Shown: positions 43,758 through 52,876 of the stretch, in pieces
How positions within the stretch are numbered: position 1 is the first letter of the stretch
Layout of the letters: every line of letters starts with the position of its first letter
Assembly (NCBI GenBank): GCA_938029725.1
Contig: CALHGE010000014.1
Span: 1 to 64,000 of the forward strand
Reading direction: 5' to 3'
Length of the DNA: 64,000 bases
From: an uncultured Flavobacteriaceae bacterium
GTDB lineage: Bacteria > Bacteroidota > Bacteroidia > Flavobacteriales > Flavobacteriaceae
Notes under the pieces: model-generated
What the model was told of the DNA's origin: nothing
What the model saw: only the letters and a program-made list of their open reading frames with translations
Databases searched by the model: none
Position numbers and translations under genes: made by a program

Positions 43758-44921
43758 TTATTTACTAGCAAACAACTTTACGTCCTCCTCAGTTACTTCA
43801 CTACCTCCTAAAATAATCAGTCGCTCGACAACATTTCGAAGCTCTCTAATGTTACCGGTCCAATCATAGGCTTTTAATAAATTGATGGCTTTATCAGAAA
43901 AGGTTTTCTTTGCCACACCTTGCTCACTGGTGATCTTCTTTGAAAAGTGATTGATAAGTAAAGGAATATCATCACGCCTATCATTCAATGCAGGGACTTT
44001 AATCAAAATCACAGCAAGGCGGTGATATAAATCTTCTCGAAATCTTCCCTCTGAAATTTCCTTTTTCAAATCTTTATTCGTCGCGGCAAGTACGCGAACA
44101 TCTACTTTTATATCCTTATCGGAACCTACTCTAGAAATTTTACTCTCCTGAAGCGCTCGTAATACTTTCGCTTGCGCGGACAAGCTCATATCGCCAATCT
44201 CATCAAGAAAAATAGTTCCTTTATTCGCGGCTTCAAATTTACCTGCTCTATCTTTTACTGCAGATGTAAACGCCCCTTTTACATGCCCAAAAAGCTCACT
44301 TTCAATTAATTCAGATGGAATCGCAGCACAGTTTACCTCAATAAATGGAGCAGCACTTCTCGGACTCTTTTCATGCAACCAATGTGCAACTAATTCTTTT
44401 CCCGTTCCGTTTGAACCAGTAATTAGCACCCGGGCGTCAGTCGGCGCTACTTTTTCAATCATGTCTTGGATAACAGCTAATTCCTTGCTATCACCAATCA
44501 TCTCATAGTTCTTACTGACCTTCTTCTTTAGAATCTTATTTTCTACCACCAATTCTTTACGATCTAAAGCGTTACGTACGGTAGTCAATAATCGATTTAA
44601 ATCTGGCGGCTTGGAGATATAGTCAAAAGCACCAGCACGCATAGTATTCACAGCAGTATCTAAGTCTCCGTGACCTGATATCATTATAAAAGGAATCTCA
44701 GGTTTTATCTTACGAGCAGCTTCGAGAACCTCAACGCCATCCATCTTTGGCATTTTTATATCGCAGAGCACCAAATCGTAGTCATTATTTTTTACAGCTT
44801 CCAGGCCTCTTAATCCATCTTCTGCCTCTTCAAGTTGATACCCATCATTTTCTTCAGACAGTATTTTTACCAATACTCTACGAATTGCAGCTTCATCTTC
44901 AATCACTAATATTTTTGACAT
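43758..44921 (-). CDS. Sigma-54 activator-type response regulator lacking a DNA-binding domain
   Basis: 387 aa. Receiver domain (1-120, phospho-acceptor D54 in LVLCDIKMPKMDG, K104), then AAA+ sigma-54 interaction domain (about 140-375): Walker A ITGSNGTGKE, Walker B GTIFLDEIGD, R-fingers REDLYHRLAV. The loop that touches sigma-54 reads GAFTSA (216-221), not GAFTGA. The protein ends just after the AAA+ lid at EEDVKLFASK, with no Fis-type helix-turn-helix. Last gene in a leftward block after the DUF6268-type barrel. Confidence 0.93.
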   Translation of the reverse strand: MSKILVIEDEAAIRRVLVKILSEENDGYQLEEAEDGLRGLEAVKNNDYDLVLCDIKMPKMDGVEVLEAARKIKPEIPFIMISGHGDLDTAVNTMRAGAFDYISKPPDLNRLLTTVRNALDRKELVVENKILKKKVSKNYEMIGDSKELAVIQDMIEKVAPTDARVLITGSNGTGKELVAHWLHEKSPRSAAPFIEVNCAAIPSELIESELFGHVKGAFTSAVKDRAGKFEAANKGTIFLDEIGDMSLSAQAKVLRALQESKISRVGSDKDIKVDVRVLAATNKDLKKEISEGRFREDLYHRLAVILIKVPALNDRRDDIPLLINHFSKKITSEQGVAKKTFSDKAINLLKAYDWTGNIRELRNVVERLIILGGSEVTEEDVKLFASK

Positions 44922-44966
44922 ATGTACTATGTTTTATTTTAACCCTATAAATGCTAGCATCTTCTT

Positions 44967-45845
44967 TTAGAAAATTCCTATTTTAAATCCTGTTCTAAGA
45001 TAAATATTTCCTTCATCATTTAGCGTAAACGCTCTATTTCTACTGCCATCTCTTATCAGTCCTTCCTGCAAAAGAGAATACCCAAAAAGTGCATACCACG
45101 ACATCTCTTTTGTAAACTTATATTGATAACCTACTGCAGTGACTAAAGCAGATAAGGAAATTGAAGTTCCAACATTATTATCTGGTAAAACAATATCATT
45201 TTGAAGATTCACAAAATAACCATCCAAAAACAATGCCGTTTGTACTACGTGCTTTCCAGAATTACTATAATATTTTAGGTCTTGTCTAGGAATACCAATA
45301 GTATAGGACCAATTCGGATGAAACCTTTTATAGTAATTCAATATAGGTAAGGGAAAAGGCAGACCTGTTGCGCTATTAAAAGACAAACCAAGAATTAACC
45401 GAAACGGCTTCTCAATATCTTTCTTCTCTTTCATTAATACTGCAGATAAATTTACTCTAACATCATTATTTTCGATACCGCCCAAAACAAAATTTGAAGC
45501 TAATCTAGGCTGTACGGCGCCAATAAAACGCCAAGTTTCATTCCATTTAAAGGAATAGCCTAAATTAAAATCTATAATATGAAGACGCTCTAAGGTATTA
45601 TACTCGAAAGGAAGTGGCTGCCCCACCCTAAACTCATATTTATTGTATTCTGCTCCTACTACCAAATAGTTGTGCGCTTTGATTTTAAAAGGGAAATTCA
45701 AGACAGCCCTGTATCGGTTGGTTCGGATTCCAAAATCATTTTCAGGTATCGCCGTATACTCTAAACGAACCAAATCAGGAGTTTGAGCTACCCCAAAACA
45801 CCCCATTAGAAGAAATAACAAACAATAAAAAAAATCTCGCTTCAT
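44967..45845 (-). CDS. Outer-membrane beta-barrel protein (DUF6268-like)
   Basis: 292 aa with signal peptide (about 1-20, G-V-A-Q). The mature protein is mostly alternating strands with aromatic girdles (NYLVVGAEYNKYEFRVG, FNLGYSFKWNETWRFIGAVQPRLASNF) and ends in a strand with terminal Phe (LRTGFKIGIF), the outer-membrane insertion signal. Looks like the DUF6268 barrel family of Bacteroidota. Function unknown. Sits 26 bp after mscS and 45 bp before the regulator. Confidence 0.8.
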   Translation of the reverse strand: MKRDFFYCLLFLLMGCFGVAQTPDLVRLEYTAIPENDFGIRTNRYRAVLNFPFKIKAHNYLVVGAEYNKYEFRVGQPLPFEYNTLERLHIIDFNLGYSFKWNETWRFIGAVQPRLASNFVLGGIENNDVRVNLSAVLMKEKKDIEKPFRLILGLSFNSATGLPFPLPILNYYKRFHPNWSYTIGIPRQDLKYYSNSGKHVVQTALFLDGYFVNLQNDIVLPDNNVGTSISLSALVTAVGYQYKFTKEMSWYALFGYSLLQEGLIRDGSRNRAFTLNDEGNIYLRTGFKIGIF

Positions 45846-45871
45846 AGCAGTTAAACGGCAGTGATCTTGAA

Positions 45872-46735
45872 TTAGTCTTTCGGGGTCAAATTCTTTTGAA
45901 ACAGATGTACATCCCTTTGAGGAAAAGGAATACTTATAGCATTCTGTCTAAATTTTGCGTCAATTTTATAACGCATCTCACTTTTAATTCTAGGGTCGCT
46001 AAAACTGTCCTTAGTGTAGTAATTCAGAGAAAACAGTAAAGCCGAATCTCCAAAATCTTCGAAAAGCACAAAATACTTTGGACTTCTAAGCACACTTTTT
46101 TGTTCATCTGCAACTTCTTCCAATAGCTTAGTAACTAGTTGCACATCGCTTCCATAAGCTACACCAATCTTAATAGATTCTCTAGTCGTCTTGTGATTTT
46201 GAGTGTAATTATAAATACTATCTGTTAAAAACTTATGATTAGGAATCACTAACACCTTGTCATCGCGTGTTAGTGCACGTGTGGTTCGAAGACGTATCTC
46301 AAAAACACGCCCTACTTTTCCTTCCACTTCAATGATATCACTCACATGTAATGATTGGTCTAGAATGATGAGAATACCTGAAATAATATCTTGAAATAGG
46401 TATTGAAGGGCAAAACCAAGGCCTACAAATAGCGCCGCTGAGGCAGTTAATAGTACAGTCAGATTCACACCTGAGGAATGCAAAATGGTAACCACTACTA
46501 GAATATAGAAGAGGTATTTTAAGAACCCAAAGATGCTTATAAACTTGTTTTTATCCTCCTCAGGCAACTTTGCTGTCACCAATCTATGCACTAACTTTAA
46601 AATATAAGTTACTGCAATTATCGCAATTATTATAGTTAAGAATGTACCTATTGTAAGGTGAACCGTATCGCTATCATAAATACGATAGGACAAGAAATTC
46701 TTCATTGCATTTAAAACATTTTCAAGATTCTTCAT
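45872..46735 (-). CDS. Small-conductance mechanosensitive channel (MscS family)
   Basis: 287 aa. Three membrane helices (about 25-45, 65-85, 92-112); TM3/pore region VLLTASAALFVGLGFALQYLFQDIISGILIILDQSLHVSDIIEV is the MscS signature, followed by the VGRVFEIRLRTTRALTRDDKVLVIPNHKFL beta-domain. A heptamer in the inner membrane that releases solutes on hypo-osmotic shock. One base separates it from the ABC permease gene upstream. Confidence 0.95.
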   Translation of the reverse strand: MKNLENVLNAMKNFLSYRIYDSDTVHLTIGTFLTIIIAIIAVTYILKLVHRLVTAKLPEEDKNKFISIFGFLKYLFYILVVVTILHSSGVNLTVLLTASAALFVGLGFALQYLFQDIISGILIILDQSLHVSDIIEVEGKVGRVFEIRLRTTRALTRDDKVLVIPNHKFLTDSIYNYTQNHKTTRESIKIGVAYGSDVQLVTKLLEEVADEQKSVLRSPKYFVLFEDFGDSALLFSLNYYTKDSFSDPRIKSEMRYKIDAKFRQNAISIPFPQRDVHLFQKNLTPKD

Positions 46736-46736
46736 C

Positions 46737-48080
46737 TTAGTATCTTAACCATTTAAAAATTTCTTTATAGCTAGGCTTTTTTCCATACATCAAGATACCT
46801 ATTCTATAAATTTTTGCAGCCAACCAAACAATACCAATAAAGGTAACTATTAAAAGAATAATTGATGTAATTACTTGCCATACGGGCACTCCGCCCTCAC
46901 CAATTCCACCAGGTAATCGCATCAGCATTACAATGGGAGATGTTAAAGGGAATAATGAAAAACCAACTGCTATTGGCCCGTGTGGATTGCTAAAAACAGA
47001 GAAAAAGCCAACATAAATAGCAAGCATTAAAGGTAAGATAATCGGAAATATAAATTGTTGCGTATCTGTTTCATTATCAACAGCGGCGCCAATGGCTGCA
47101 TAAATGGAGCTATAGATTAAATACCCTAAAACGAAATAAATCAAAAAGAATATAATCAGGGTTAGCCAAGGCAACCTATAGAGCTCTTGTGCATATTCCA
47201 TTAGCTTAGAGGGTGATGGAACTGGTGTCGCTAAATTTCCACCCATGACAGATGACATATCAGCACCTTTATTTAAGGTGTCTGGATCTATTCCAAAAAT
47301 GGCAAATGCAGCAAATAGCAACAGACTTGCCGATACAATCCAGATAGCAAATTGAGTAATTCCTGCAAGAGAAGTGCCAATTATCTTACCTAGCATTAAT
47401 TGAAAGGGTTTCACTGATGATATGATTACTTCAATGATTCTACTCGTTTTCTCCTCTATGACACTGCGCATTACGAATCCTCCATAAATGATAATGAACA
47501 TCATAATCAGATATCCAAAGGCGCCGCCTACTGCTGCTTTCAATTCATTTATACCTTTTAAGTTTTGCTCACCCGCAAAAGTAGAAGTACGGATTTCAAA
47601 GCGGTCAGCTATGTTTGCAAAGTCTTGGGTAGAAACGCCCATATTCATTAGCTTTTTTTGTCGCAAACGGTCTTGAAATATATCCTCAATGTCATCAATA
47701 ACCGAAGTGTTTGGAGCATCTTTCGAATAAAAGAAAGAACGTTCAGCCACCATTTCTAAATCGCCTTCTTCAGGAATATGCAACAAACCATAATATCCTA
47801 AATTCGCAGTAGAATCTTTAGCCGCTTGCAAACCAATACCTTCAAAATTCACATACCCCGTGTTCTGGTCAGATAAGAAGTCATTTGTGAAGTGTTCGCT
47901 TTCATTTAGAACAGAAATAATACGCTTTTCATTATCATTCAACTTCGTGAGATACGCAATCAGAACAACCATGCCTACCATTAAAATAGGGCTCAAAAAA
48001 GTCATGATTACGAAAGACTTATTCCGCACCTTTGCCAAATATTCGCGCTTTATGATTAGCGGTAATTTATTCATGAGCAT
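46737..48080 (-). CDS. ABC-2 type permease (NatB-like)
   Basis: 447 aa. First helix about 22-42, a large extracytoplasmic domain (about 45-180), then five or six helices. KLPLIIKREYLAKVRNKSFVIMTFLSPILM and RSVIEEKTSRIIEVIISSVKPFQLMLGKIIG are the NatB/YhaP-type motifs. Likely partner of the ATPase gene that overlaps it by 14 bp; NatAB-type systems export sodium or peptides/drugs. Either the ATG at 48080 or that at 48074 may be the start. Confidence 0.92.
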   Translation of the reverse strand: MLMNKLPLIIKREYLAKVRNKSFVIMTFLSPILMVGMVVLIAYLTKLNDNEKRIISVLNESEHFTNDFLSDQNTGYVNFEGIGLQAAKDSTANLGYYGLLHIPEEGDLEMVAERSFFYSKDAPNTSVIDDIEDIFQDRLRQKKLMNMGVSTQDFANIADRFEIRTSTFAGEQNLKGINELKAAVGGAFGYLIMMFIIIYGGFVMRSVIEEKTSRIIEVIISSVKPFQLMLGKIIGTSLAGITQFAIWIVSASLLLFAAFAIFGIDPDTLNKGADMSSVMGGNLATPVPSPSKLMEYAQELYRLPWLTLIIFFLIYFVLGYLIYSSIYAAIGAAVDNETDTQQFIFPIILPLMLAIYVGFFSVFSNPHGPIAVGFSLFPLTSPIVMLMRLPGGIGEGGVPVWQVITSIILLIVTFIGIVWLAAKIYRIGILMYGKKPSYKEIFKWLRY

Positions 48081-49002
48081 CTTTGTTTTGAACAGTTCTT
48101 ATGAATATCTCATTCGCCGAGGGAATCGTTTCAACAAATTGATTGATGTTTGCCTTACCTGACAAAAAATCTAATACAGCACCAGAATCACTTGAAGGCA
48201 ATTGTACTTTAAAGTCAAGCTGATTCTCTAATGGATTAAAGGCAGAAGAGGTAATCTGAAATTTATCTTTAAGCTCTTGAAGTAAAGTAGCTCCCTTTTC
48301 AACCTCCAACCCTACTTCAAAAATATTATTCTTATATGCTTTTTTGATATCAGATAATTTACCATCTAATATCTTTTCAGATTGATGTATCAGTGCTATG
48401 TGGTCGCAAAGCTCCTCTACAGACTCCATACGGTGGGTGGAAAAAATAATAGATGCTCCCTTATTTCTTAATTCTAATATTTCGTCTTTTATAATATTGG
48501 CATTGATCGGATCAAAACCGCTAAAAGGCTCATCAAAAATCAATAGCTTCGGTTCGTGTAAAACCGTTACTATAAACTGTATTTTTTGGGCCATTCCCTT
48601 TGAAAGTTCTTGTATTTTTTTGTTCCACCAATCACCAATATCTAATCGGTCAAACCAATATTTTAGGCGTTGTTTTGCCTCCGCTTTGCTCAATCCTTTC
48701 AATTGGGCTAGATACAAGGCCTGTTCCCCAACTTTCATACTCTTGTACAAACCTCTTTCTTCAGGCAAATACCCAATATTAGCTATGTGATGTGATTCTA
48801 AAGGCGCTCCATCAAAAAACACTGCTCCTTCATCTGGGAATGTAATTTGATTAATTATACGAATTAAAGTGGTTTTTCCAGCACCATTTGGGCCTAATAG
48901 TCCGTAGATACTGTTTTTGGGGATTTCGAGAGAAACTTTTTTGAGAGCTGTATGTTCGCCGAAGCGTTTGGTAACCTCATTTGTAACCAAAATATTGTTC
49001 AT
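48067..49002 (-). CDS. ABC transporter ATPase (NatA-like)
   Basis: 311 aa from the ATG at 49002 (MNNILVTNEVTKRFG); the track's 12 extra residues come from a non-ATG start. Walker A GLLGPNGAGKTT, Q-loop GYLPEERGLYKSM, signature LSKGMAQKIQF, Walker B LLIFDEPFSGFDP, H-loop IIFSTHRMES. The C-terminal 80 residues form the extra domain usual in NatA/CcmA-like proteins. Forms a transporter with the overlapping permease. Confidence 0.93.
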   Translation of the reverse strand: MNNILVTNEVTKRFGEHTALKKVSLEIPKNSIYGLLGPNGAGKTTLIRIINQITFPDEGAVFFDGAPLESHHIANIGYLPEERGLYKSMKVGEQALYLAQLKGLSKAEAKQRLKYWFDRLDIGDWWNKKIQELSKGMAQKIQFIVTVLHEPKLLIFDEPFSGFDPINANIIKDEILELRNKGASIIFSTHRMESVEELCDHIALIHQSEKILDGKLSDIKKAYKNNIFEVGLEVEKGATLLQELKDKFQITSSAFNPLENQLDFKVQLPSSDSGAVLDFLSGKANINQFVETIPSANEIFIRTVQNKDAHE

Positions 49003-49097
49003 GCAATCAGTTTTATCAAAGATATGTAAATGAGGCAAAAGGCAATTCGCTTTTGAGATGGATTTAACTCAGCGCACAAACATGTGTAAAAGCAAAA

Positions 49098-49172
49098 CCC
49101 ACCCTTAACGAATTAAGGATGGGAAAAAAATTGCTATGAAAAAGAAAATTAGTATTGATTTCCCAATACTAA
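49098..49172 (-). terminator. Two hairpins after dnaJ
   Basis: In order of leftward transcription: TTAGTATTG / CAATACTAA (49149-49172, perfect 9 bp), then CCCA.CCTTAA / TTAAGG.TGGG (49098-49123), followed on the minus strand by TTTTGCTTTT. The second is the likely terminator of the grpE-dnaJ transcript. Confidence 0.7.
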
Positions 49173-49214
49173 TTCAAATATACGTTTTTTATTTAAATGG
49201 CAAATTAATATCCA

Positions 49215-50330
49215 CTATGAGAACATATCTTTTACTTTTTCAAAAAAAGATTTATCAGATTTTTCAGGCTTAGGCTCGAAATTATCGTTGTTCTTCATCC
49301 GCTCAAAGAACTCTTTTTGCTCTTTGTTTAGCTCTTTTGGTGTCCATACATTTACATGTACTAACAAATCACCACTTCCATAGCCATTAAGGCTAGAAAC
49401 ACCTTTACCTCTTAGGCGGAGTATTTTTCCAGATTGAATTCCTGGTTCTAATTTTATGCGGACTTTTCCTCCAACAGAATCAATCTCTTTTGACGTTCCT
49501 AATACGGCATCTGAAATACTTACATATAAATCGTAATGTAAATTATCGCCTTCACGCTTTAAAGTGTCATGATCAATCGTTTCTATGGCAACAAGCAAAT
49601 CTCCTGGAATACCATTTCCTGGAGCTTCATTTCCTTTATTAGGAACTTTCAATTGCATACCCTCTTCAACACCTGCAGGAATGTTTATTGATACCGTTTC
49701 TTCGGTAACTTTTAGTCCTTGACCGTCAGCGTCATTTGGGCGCTTATCAATCATTTGCCCACTACCTCCGCAAGCACTGCATGGTGCCGCCGTTTGCATT
49801 CTACCTAAAATCGTATTCGTGATTTTTGTCACCTGACCTTGCCCATTACAGGCAGCACAAGTTTTATAGGTCACTCCATCTGCTTGCACTTTTCTGCGAA
49901 CTTTTACCTTTTTCTCAACGCCGTTAGCAACTTCCTCGAGTGTTAGCTTTACATGAATTCTTAGGTTACTCCCTTTCACACGACGTTGGCCACCACCACC
50001 ACCGAAACCGCCGAAGCCACCACCACCACCAAAGATATCACCAAACTGACTGAATATATCATCCATATTCATACCGCCGCCGCCAAAGCCGCCGCCGCCG
50101 CGCCCTCCTTCAAAGGCCGAGTGACCAAATTGGTCATAACGTGCTTTTTTGTCACCGTCGCTAAGTACTTCGTAAGCTTCAGCTGCCTTTTTAAAATTCT
50201 CTTCAGCTGCTGAATCTCCGGGGTTTTTATCAGGATGATACTGCACCGCTTTCTTGCGATAGGCCTTTTTTATCTCAGCTGCGTTCGCATTCTTGGTAAT
50301 CCCTAAAATTTCGTAATAATCTTGCTTCAT
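49215..50330 (-). CDS. dnaJ: Chaperone DnaJ with a reduced zinc domain
   Basis: 371 aa, co-chaperone of DnaK. J-domain (1-70) with HPD at 32-34; very Gly-rich G/F region (about 75-115); the Cys domain follows. Canonical DnaJ has four CxxCxGxG repeats; here only two remain, C158-A-A-C161-N-G-Q-G and C184-S-A-C187-G-G-S-G. The places of the first and fourth repeats read VQADGVTY and NDADGQGL without cysteines. So zinc centre I is missing and centre II kept. C-terminal substrate domains are normal. 9 bp after grpE. Confidence 0.96.
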   Translation of the reverse strand: MKQDYYEILGITKNANAAEIKKAYRKKAVQYHPDKNPGDSAAEENFKKAAEAYEVLSDGDKKARYDQFGHSAFEGGRGGGGFGGGGMNMDDIFSQFGDIFGGGGGFGGFGGGGGQRRVKGSNLRIHVKLTLEEVANGVEKKVKVRRKVQADGVTYKTCAACNGQGQVTKITNTILGRMQTAAPCSACGGSGQMIDKRPNDADGQGLKVTEETVSINIPAGVEEGMQLKVPNKGNEAPGNGIPGDLLVAIETIDHDTLKREGDNLHYDLYVSISDAVLGTSKEIDSVGGKVRIKLEPGIQSGKILRLRGKGVSSLNGYGSGDLLVHVNVWTPKELNKEQKEFFERMKNNDNFEPKPEKSDKSFFEKVKDMFS

Positions 50331-50339
50331 GCTTTCTTC

Positions 50340-50900
50340 TTAGTTTCCGACCACCACTTTTGGATGACGGATAATCTTATCACCCAACTTGTATCCTTTT
50401 TCAATCACATCAATGATCTTCCCTTTTAGCTTTTTACTCGGTGCGGGTATTTGCGTAATTGCATCGTGTTTTTCGGCATCAAAGGTATCACCTTGCTTGG
50501 CTTCTACCTCTGTTAAGCCTTTATTTTTAAGGGTTTCTTTAAACTTATTACTAATAAGTTCCACGCCTTTGAACATCTCTTTATCTTCAGATTTAGCAAG
50601 TTCTTTCATGCCTCTGTCAAAATCATCCATTACTGGTAACAAGGAAACAATCACTTCTTGACCGGCGGTCTTAAACAAGTCCATACGCTCTTTGGATGTT
50701 CGTTTTTTATAATTTTCGAACTCCGCAAAAAGACGTAAAAATTTATCCTTTTCCTTCCCTAATTCATCTTGCAATTTTTCTTCAACTGTCTGCTCATCTT
50801 CTTCCTCAAGAATTTCTGCAGCAGCCGTTTCAGCTTCTGTATGATCTTGCGTGTCAGCAATGATATCTTCTAATTCTTCGTTTTTATCTTTTTCACTCAT
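50340..50900 (-). CDS. grpE: Nucleotide exchange factor GrpE
   Basis: 186 aa from the ATG at 50900 (MSEKDKNEELED). Acidic disordered N-terminus (to about 45), long coiled-coil helix (EEKLQDELGKEKDKFLRLFAEFENYKKRTSKER), then the beta domain with FDAEKHDAITQIPAPSKKLKGKIIDVIEKGYKLGDKIIRHPKVVV. Releases ADP from DnaK. Heads the grpE-dnaJ operon and has a TACTTTTG promoter with the TGACA pair shared with hsp20. The track's 22 extra residues are not supported. Confidence 0.96.
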   Translation of the reverse strand: MSEKDKNEELEDIIADTQDHTEAETAAAEILEEEDEQTVEEKLQDELGKEKDKFLRLFAEFENYKKRTSKERMDLFKTAGQEVIVSLLPVMDDFDRGMKELAKSEDKEMFKGVELISNKFKETLKNKGLTEVEAKQGDTFDAEKHDAITQIPAPSKKLKGKIIDVIEKGYKLGDKIIRHPKVVVGN

Positions 50901-50934
50901 TTGATAGTACAATTTATCGTCATTTTTGAGGTGG

Positions 50935-50973
50935 CAAAAGTACTGCCAATTCTTGAAAAATGTCAAAATGTCA
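50935..50973 (-). promoter_or_regulatory. grpE-dnaJ promoter with heat-shock-like element
   Basis: Minus strand: TACTTTTG (50935-50942) fits TAnnTTTG, and a TTG lies 21 bp upstream. That TTG is inside TGACATTTTGACA (50961-50973), the element that also occurs upstream of hsp20 with one base change. The overlap with the -33 suggests a regulator or an alternative sigma factor acts here. Confidence 0.65.
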
Positions 50974-51048
50974 CTAAAAAAGAAGATCCAGTGCTACACA
51001 TGCAGAATTTAGTTGAAAGATTTGAGTAAAAGAGCGGGACAAAAGACT

Positions 51049-51067
51049 AGAGCGAAGAGCGAAGAGA
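51049..51067. repeat. Short heptamer repeat, (AGAGCGA)x2 plus AGAG
   Basis: Two exact 7-bp units and a partial third in the spacer between grpE and the epimerase gene. Confidence 0.6.
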
Positions 51068-51143
51068 CCTAAGTCAAAATCATCCGAATTGTTAAACCAA
51101 CAATTTATGCAATTTAAAACATCATCTAAGGCCCTTGCCCTAG

Positions 51144-52106
51144 CTAAGAAATGTGTTCTTGCTTATTTTTAAGCAAGAATTTTTTTTCTTCGTTTTCTTT
51201 GCCGTAGATATCTTCAAGTGCTTGACAGATATTTTGAAAGTGAAATACAAAACCTTCTTCTTCTATTTTTTTACTGCTTACTCTTTGACTAGCAAATAAA
51301 ATATATGACATCTCACCCAAGAGAATTTTCATAGCAAATTTTGGAACATTGGGCAAGAATAATCGCTTTTGAAGAACCACAGCTATCTCCTTCACCAATT
51401 TCGCATTAGTAATTGGATTTGGGCCTACACCATTATAAACACCATCTAGCTGATGCTCGATTAGGTATAAAAATTGTCTAGCGAGGTCTGTGATATGAAC
51501 CCATGACTGCCATTGCTTACCGCTTCCGAAGGCCGCACCTGCATACTGTTTGATTGGTTTTGCAATTTCAGGTAAAGCACCTCCATTGGCAGACATTACT
51601 AGGCCTATTCTTATTTTGCAAATATTAAAATCAAAGATTTGGAATGCATCCACTTCATTTTCCCATGCTTCAACAACCTCACCGAGAAAACTATCGTCTA
51701 CGTTTTTTTCATCTTCTGTATAGAAATTAGAAAGTGAATCTGGATAAATTCCAATAGCTGAAGCAGAGACAAAAGACGTGATAGCAGAGCTATCGATTTG
51801 CGACACACCTTTTTTGAGCGTACGTAGCGTATCTATTCTGCTTGAAAGCACTATCTTTTTATGATTCGGAGTCCATCTTTTCGAAATACTAGCACCCGCC
51901 AAATTGATAATAGCAGACACACCCTTAAAACAGTTCAAATCAATTTCTTGGGCATCAGGGTTCCAATAAAAACCTTGATAATTACTTTTAGAAACAATCT
52001 TATTTTTATTCGTAGTAAGATAGTTTACACCAATGTTTTGTTCATGGCATAACCGAACAATCTCACTCCCTACTAAACCTGTTGCACCTGTAATCAAAAT
52101 TCGCAT
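51144..52106 (-). CDS. TIGR01777-type NAD-dependent epimerase/dehydratase
   Basis: 320 aa, atypical SDR fold. N-terminal dinucleotide-binding motif ITGATGLVGSEIV (4-16), AIINLAGASISKRWTPNHKK as in the YfcH/TIGR01777 group, SASAIGIYP in the active-site strand, and GVYNGVGPNPITNAK. The C-terminal part has the DUF1731-like segment FLPNVPKFAMKILLGEMSYILFASQRVSSKKIEEEGF. Substrate unknown in the whole group. Monocistronic. Confidence 0.9.
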   Translation of the reverse strand: MRILITGATGLVGSEIVRLCHEQNIGVNYLTTNKNKIVSKSNYQGFYWNPDAQEIDLNCFKGVSAIINLAGASISKRWTPNHKKIVLSSRIDTLRTLKKGVSQIDSSAITSFVSASAIGIYPDSLSNFYTEDEKNVDDSFLGEVVEAWENEVDAFQIFDFNICKIRIGLVMSANGGALPEIAKPIKQYAGAAFGSGKQWQSWVHITDLARQFLYLIEHQLDGVYNGVGPNPITNAKLVKEIAVVLQKRLFLPNVPKFAMKILLGEMSYILFASQRVSSKKIEEEGFVFHFQNICQALEDIYGKENEEKKFLLKNKQEHIS

Positions 52107-52210
52107 GTGACAAAGGTATTGGTTTTTAAAATCGCAAGGCCATTGTTTAATTTCGATTTAACAGTATTCTTTAAGCTTATCACATCTAAGGAAGCGTATA
52201 AATTGTAAGT

Positions 52211-52876
52211 TTAAATGCTTTTCGTAGCGCGAAGCATTTCACGCTTACCTGGTGGGCCCGGCAAACGTTCCACCGCAAAACCAACTGCTTGCATTGCACG
52301 ACGCACACTGCCCTTTGCCGCATATGTGACCAAAACCCCATCCGTTTTCATAGCATCGTACATTTTAGCAAAAATTGTTTCCGTCCAAAGTTCTGGTTGC
52401 ACTCTTGCACCAAAAGCATCAAAATAAACAAGGTTAAACTTATCGGATTCCTCTAAATTTTCAAAATCCTTTTGTTGTTTCTGAAGATGAAAATATTCAC
52501 TTATTTGAACTTCCTTTTCCCAAGGAGACTGGTGCATAGTTTTGAATTCCTCTGAAAAAGCGTCTGCCTTCAGTTCAGAAATATAATTAAGCTGTTCGAG
52601 TTCTTCGGCTGTAATAGGATACTTTTCAATACCCGTATATTGGATGCGTAAATTGAATTTTGGCGCCTCCAACAGGCTAATCAAACAATTGAGCCCAGTA
52701 CCAAAACCTATTTCTAAAATAGATAATTTTCTATCTGTAAAAAGAGAAAGCCCCGATTTAATAAACACATGATAGGCTTCTTGAATAGCACCATGCTTAG
52801 AATGGTACTGCTCGTTCCAATCAACAATATGAATCGTCTTAGAACCGTCTGAAGTAGTGATTATTTTGCGCTCCAC
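52211..52876 (-). CDS. mnmD: tRNA 5-methylaminomethyl-2-thiouridine methyltransferase (MnmD-type)
   Basis: 221 aa, equivalent to the methyltransferase half of MnmC, without the FAD oxidase half. SAM site ILEIGFGTGLNCL (about 49-61), DUF752-type FDAFGARVQPELWT and C-terminal GPPGKREMLRA. Completes mnm5s2U at the wobble base of tRNAs. The start codon is GTG and overlaps the DUF4920 stop (TAGTG), so translation is coupled. Confidence 0.9.
   Translation of the reverse strand: MERKIITTSDGSKTIHIVDWNEQYHSKHGAIQEAYHVFIKSGLSLFTDRKLSILEIGFGTGLNCLISLLEAPKFNLRIQYTGIEKYPITAEELEQLNYISELKADAFSEEFKTMHQSPWEKEVQISEYFHLQKQQKDFENLEESDKFNLVYFDAFGARVQPELWTETIFAKMYDAMKTDGVLVTYAAKGSVRRAMQAVGFAVERLPGPPGKREMLRATKSI

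Noticed and set aside
49986-50213. Thr/Ala-rich ORF on the + strand
   Set aside because: It is the antisense shadow of the Gly-rich region of dnaJ.
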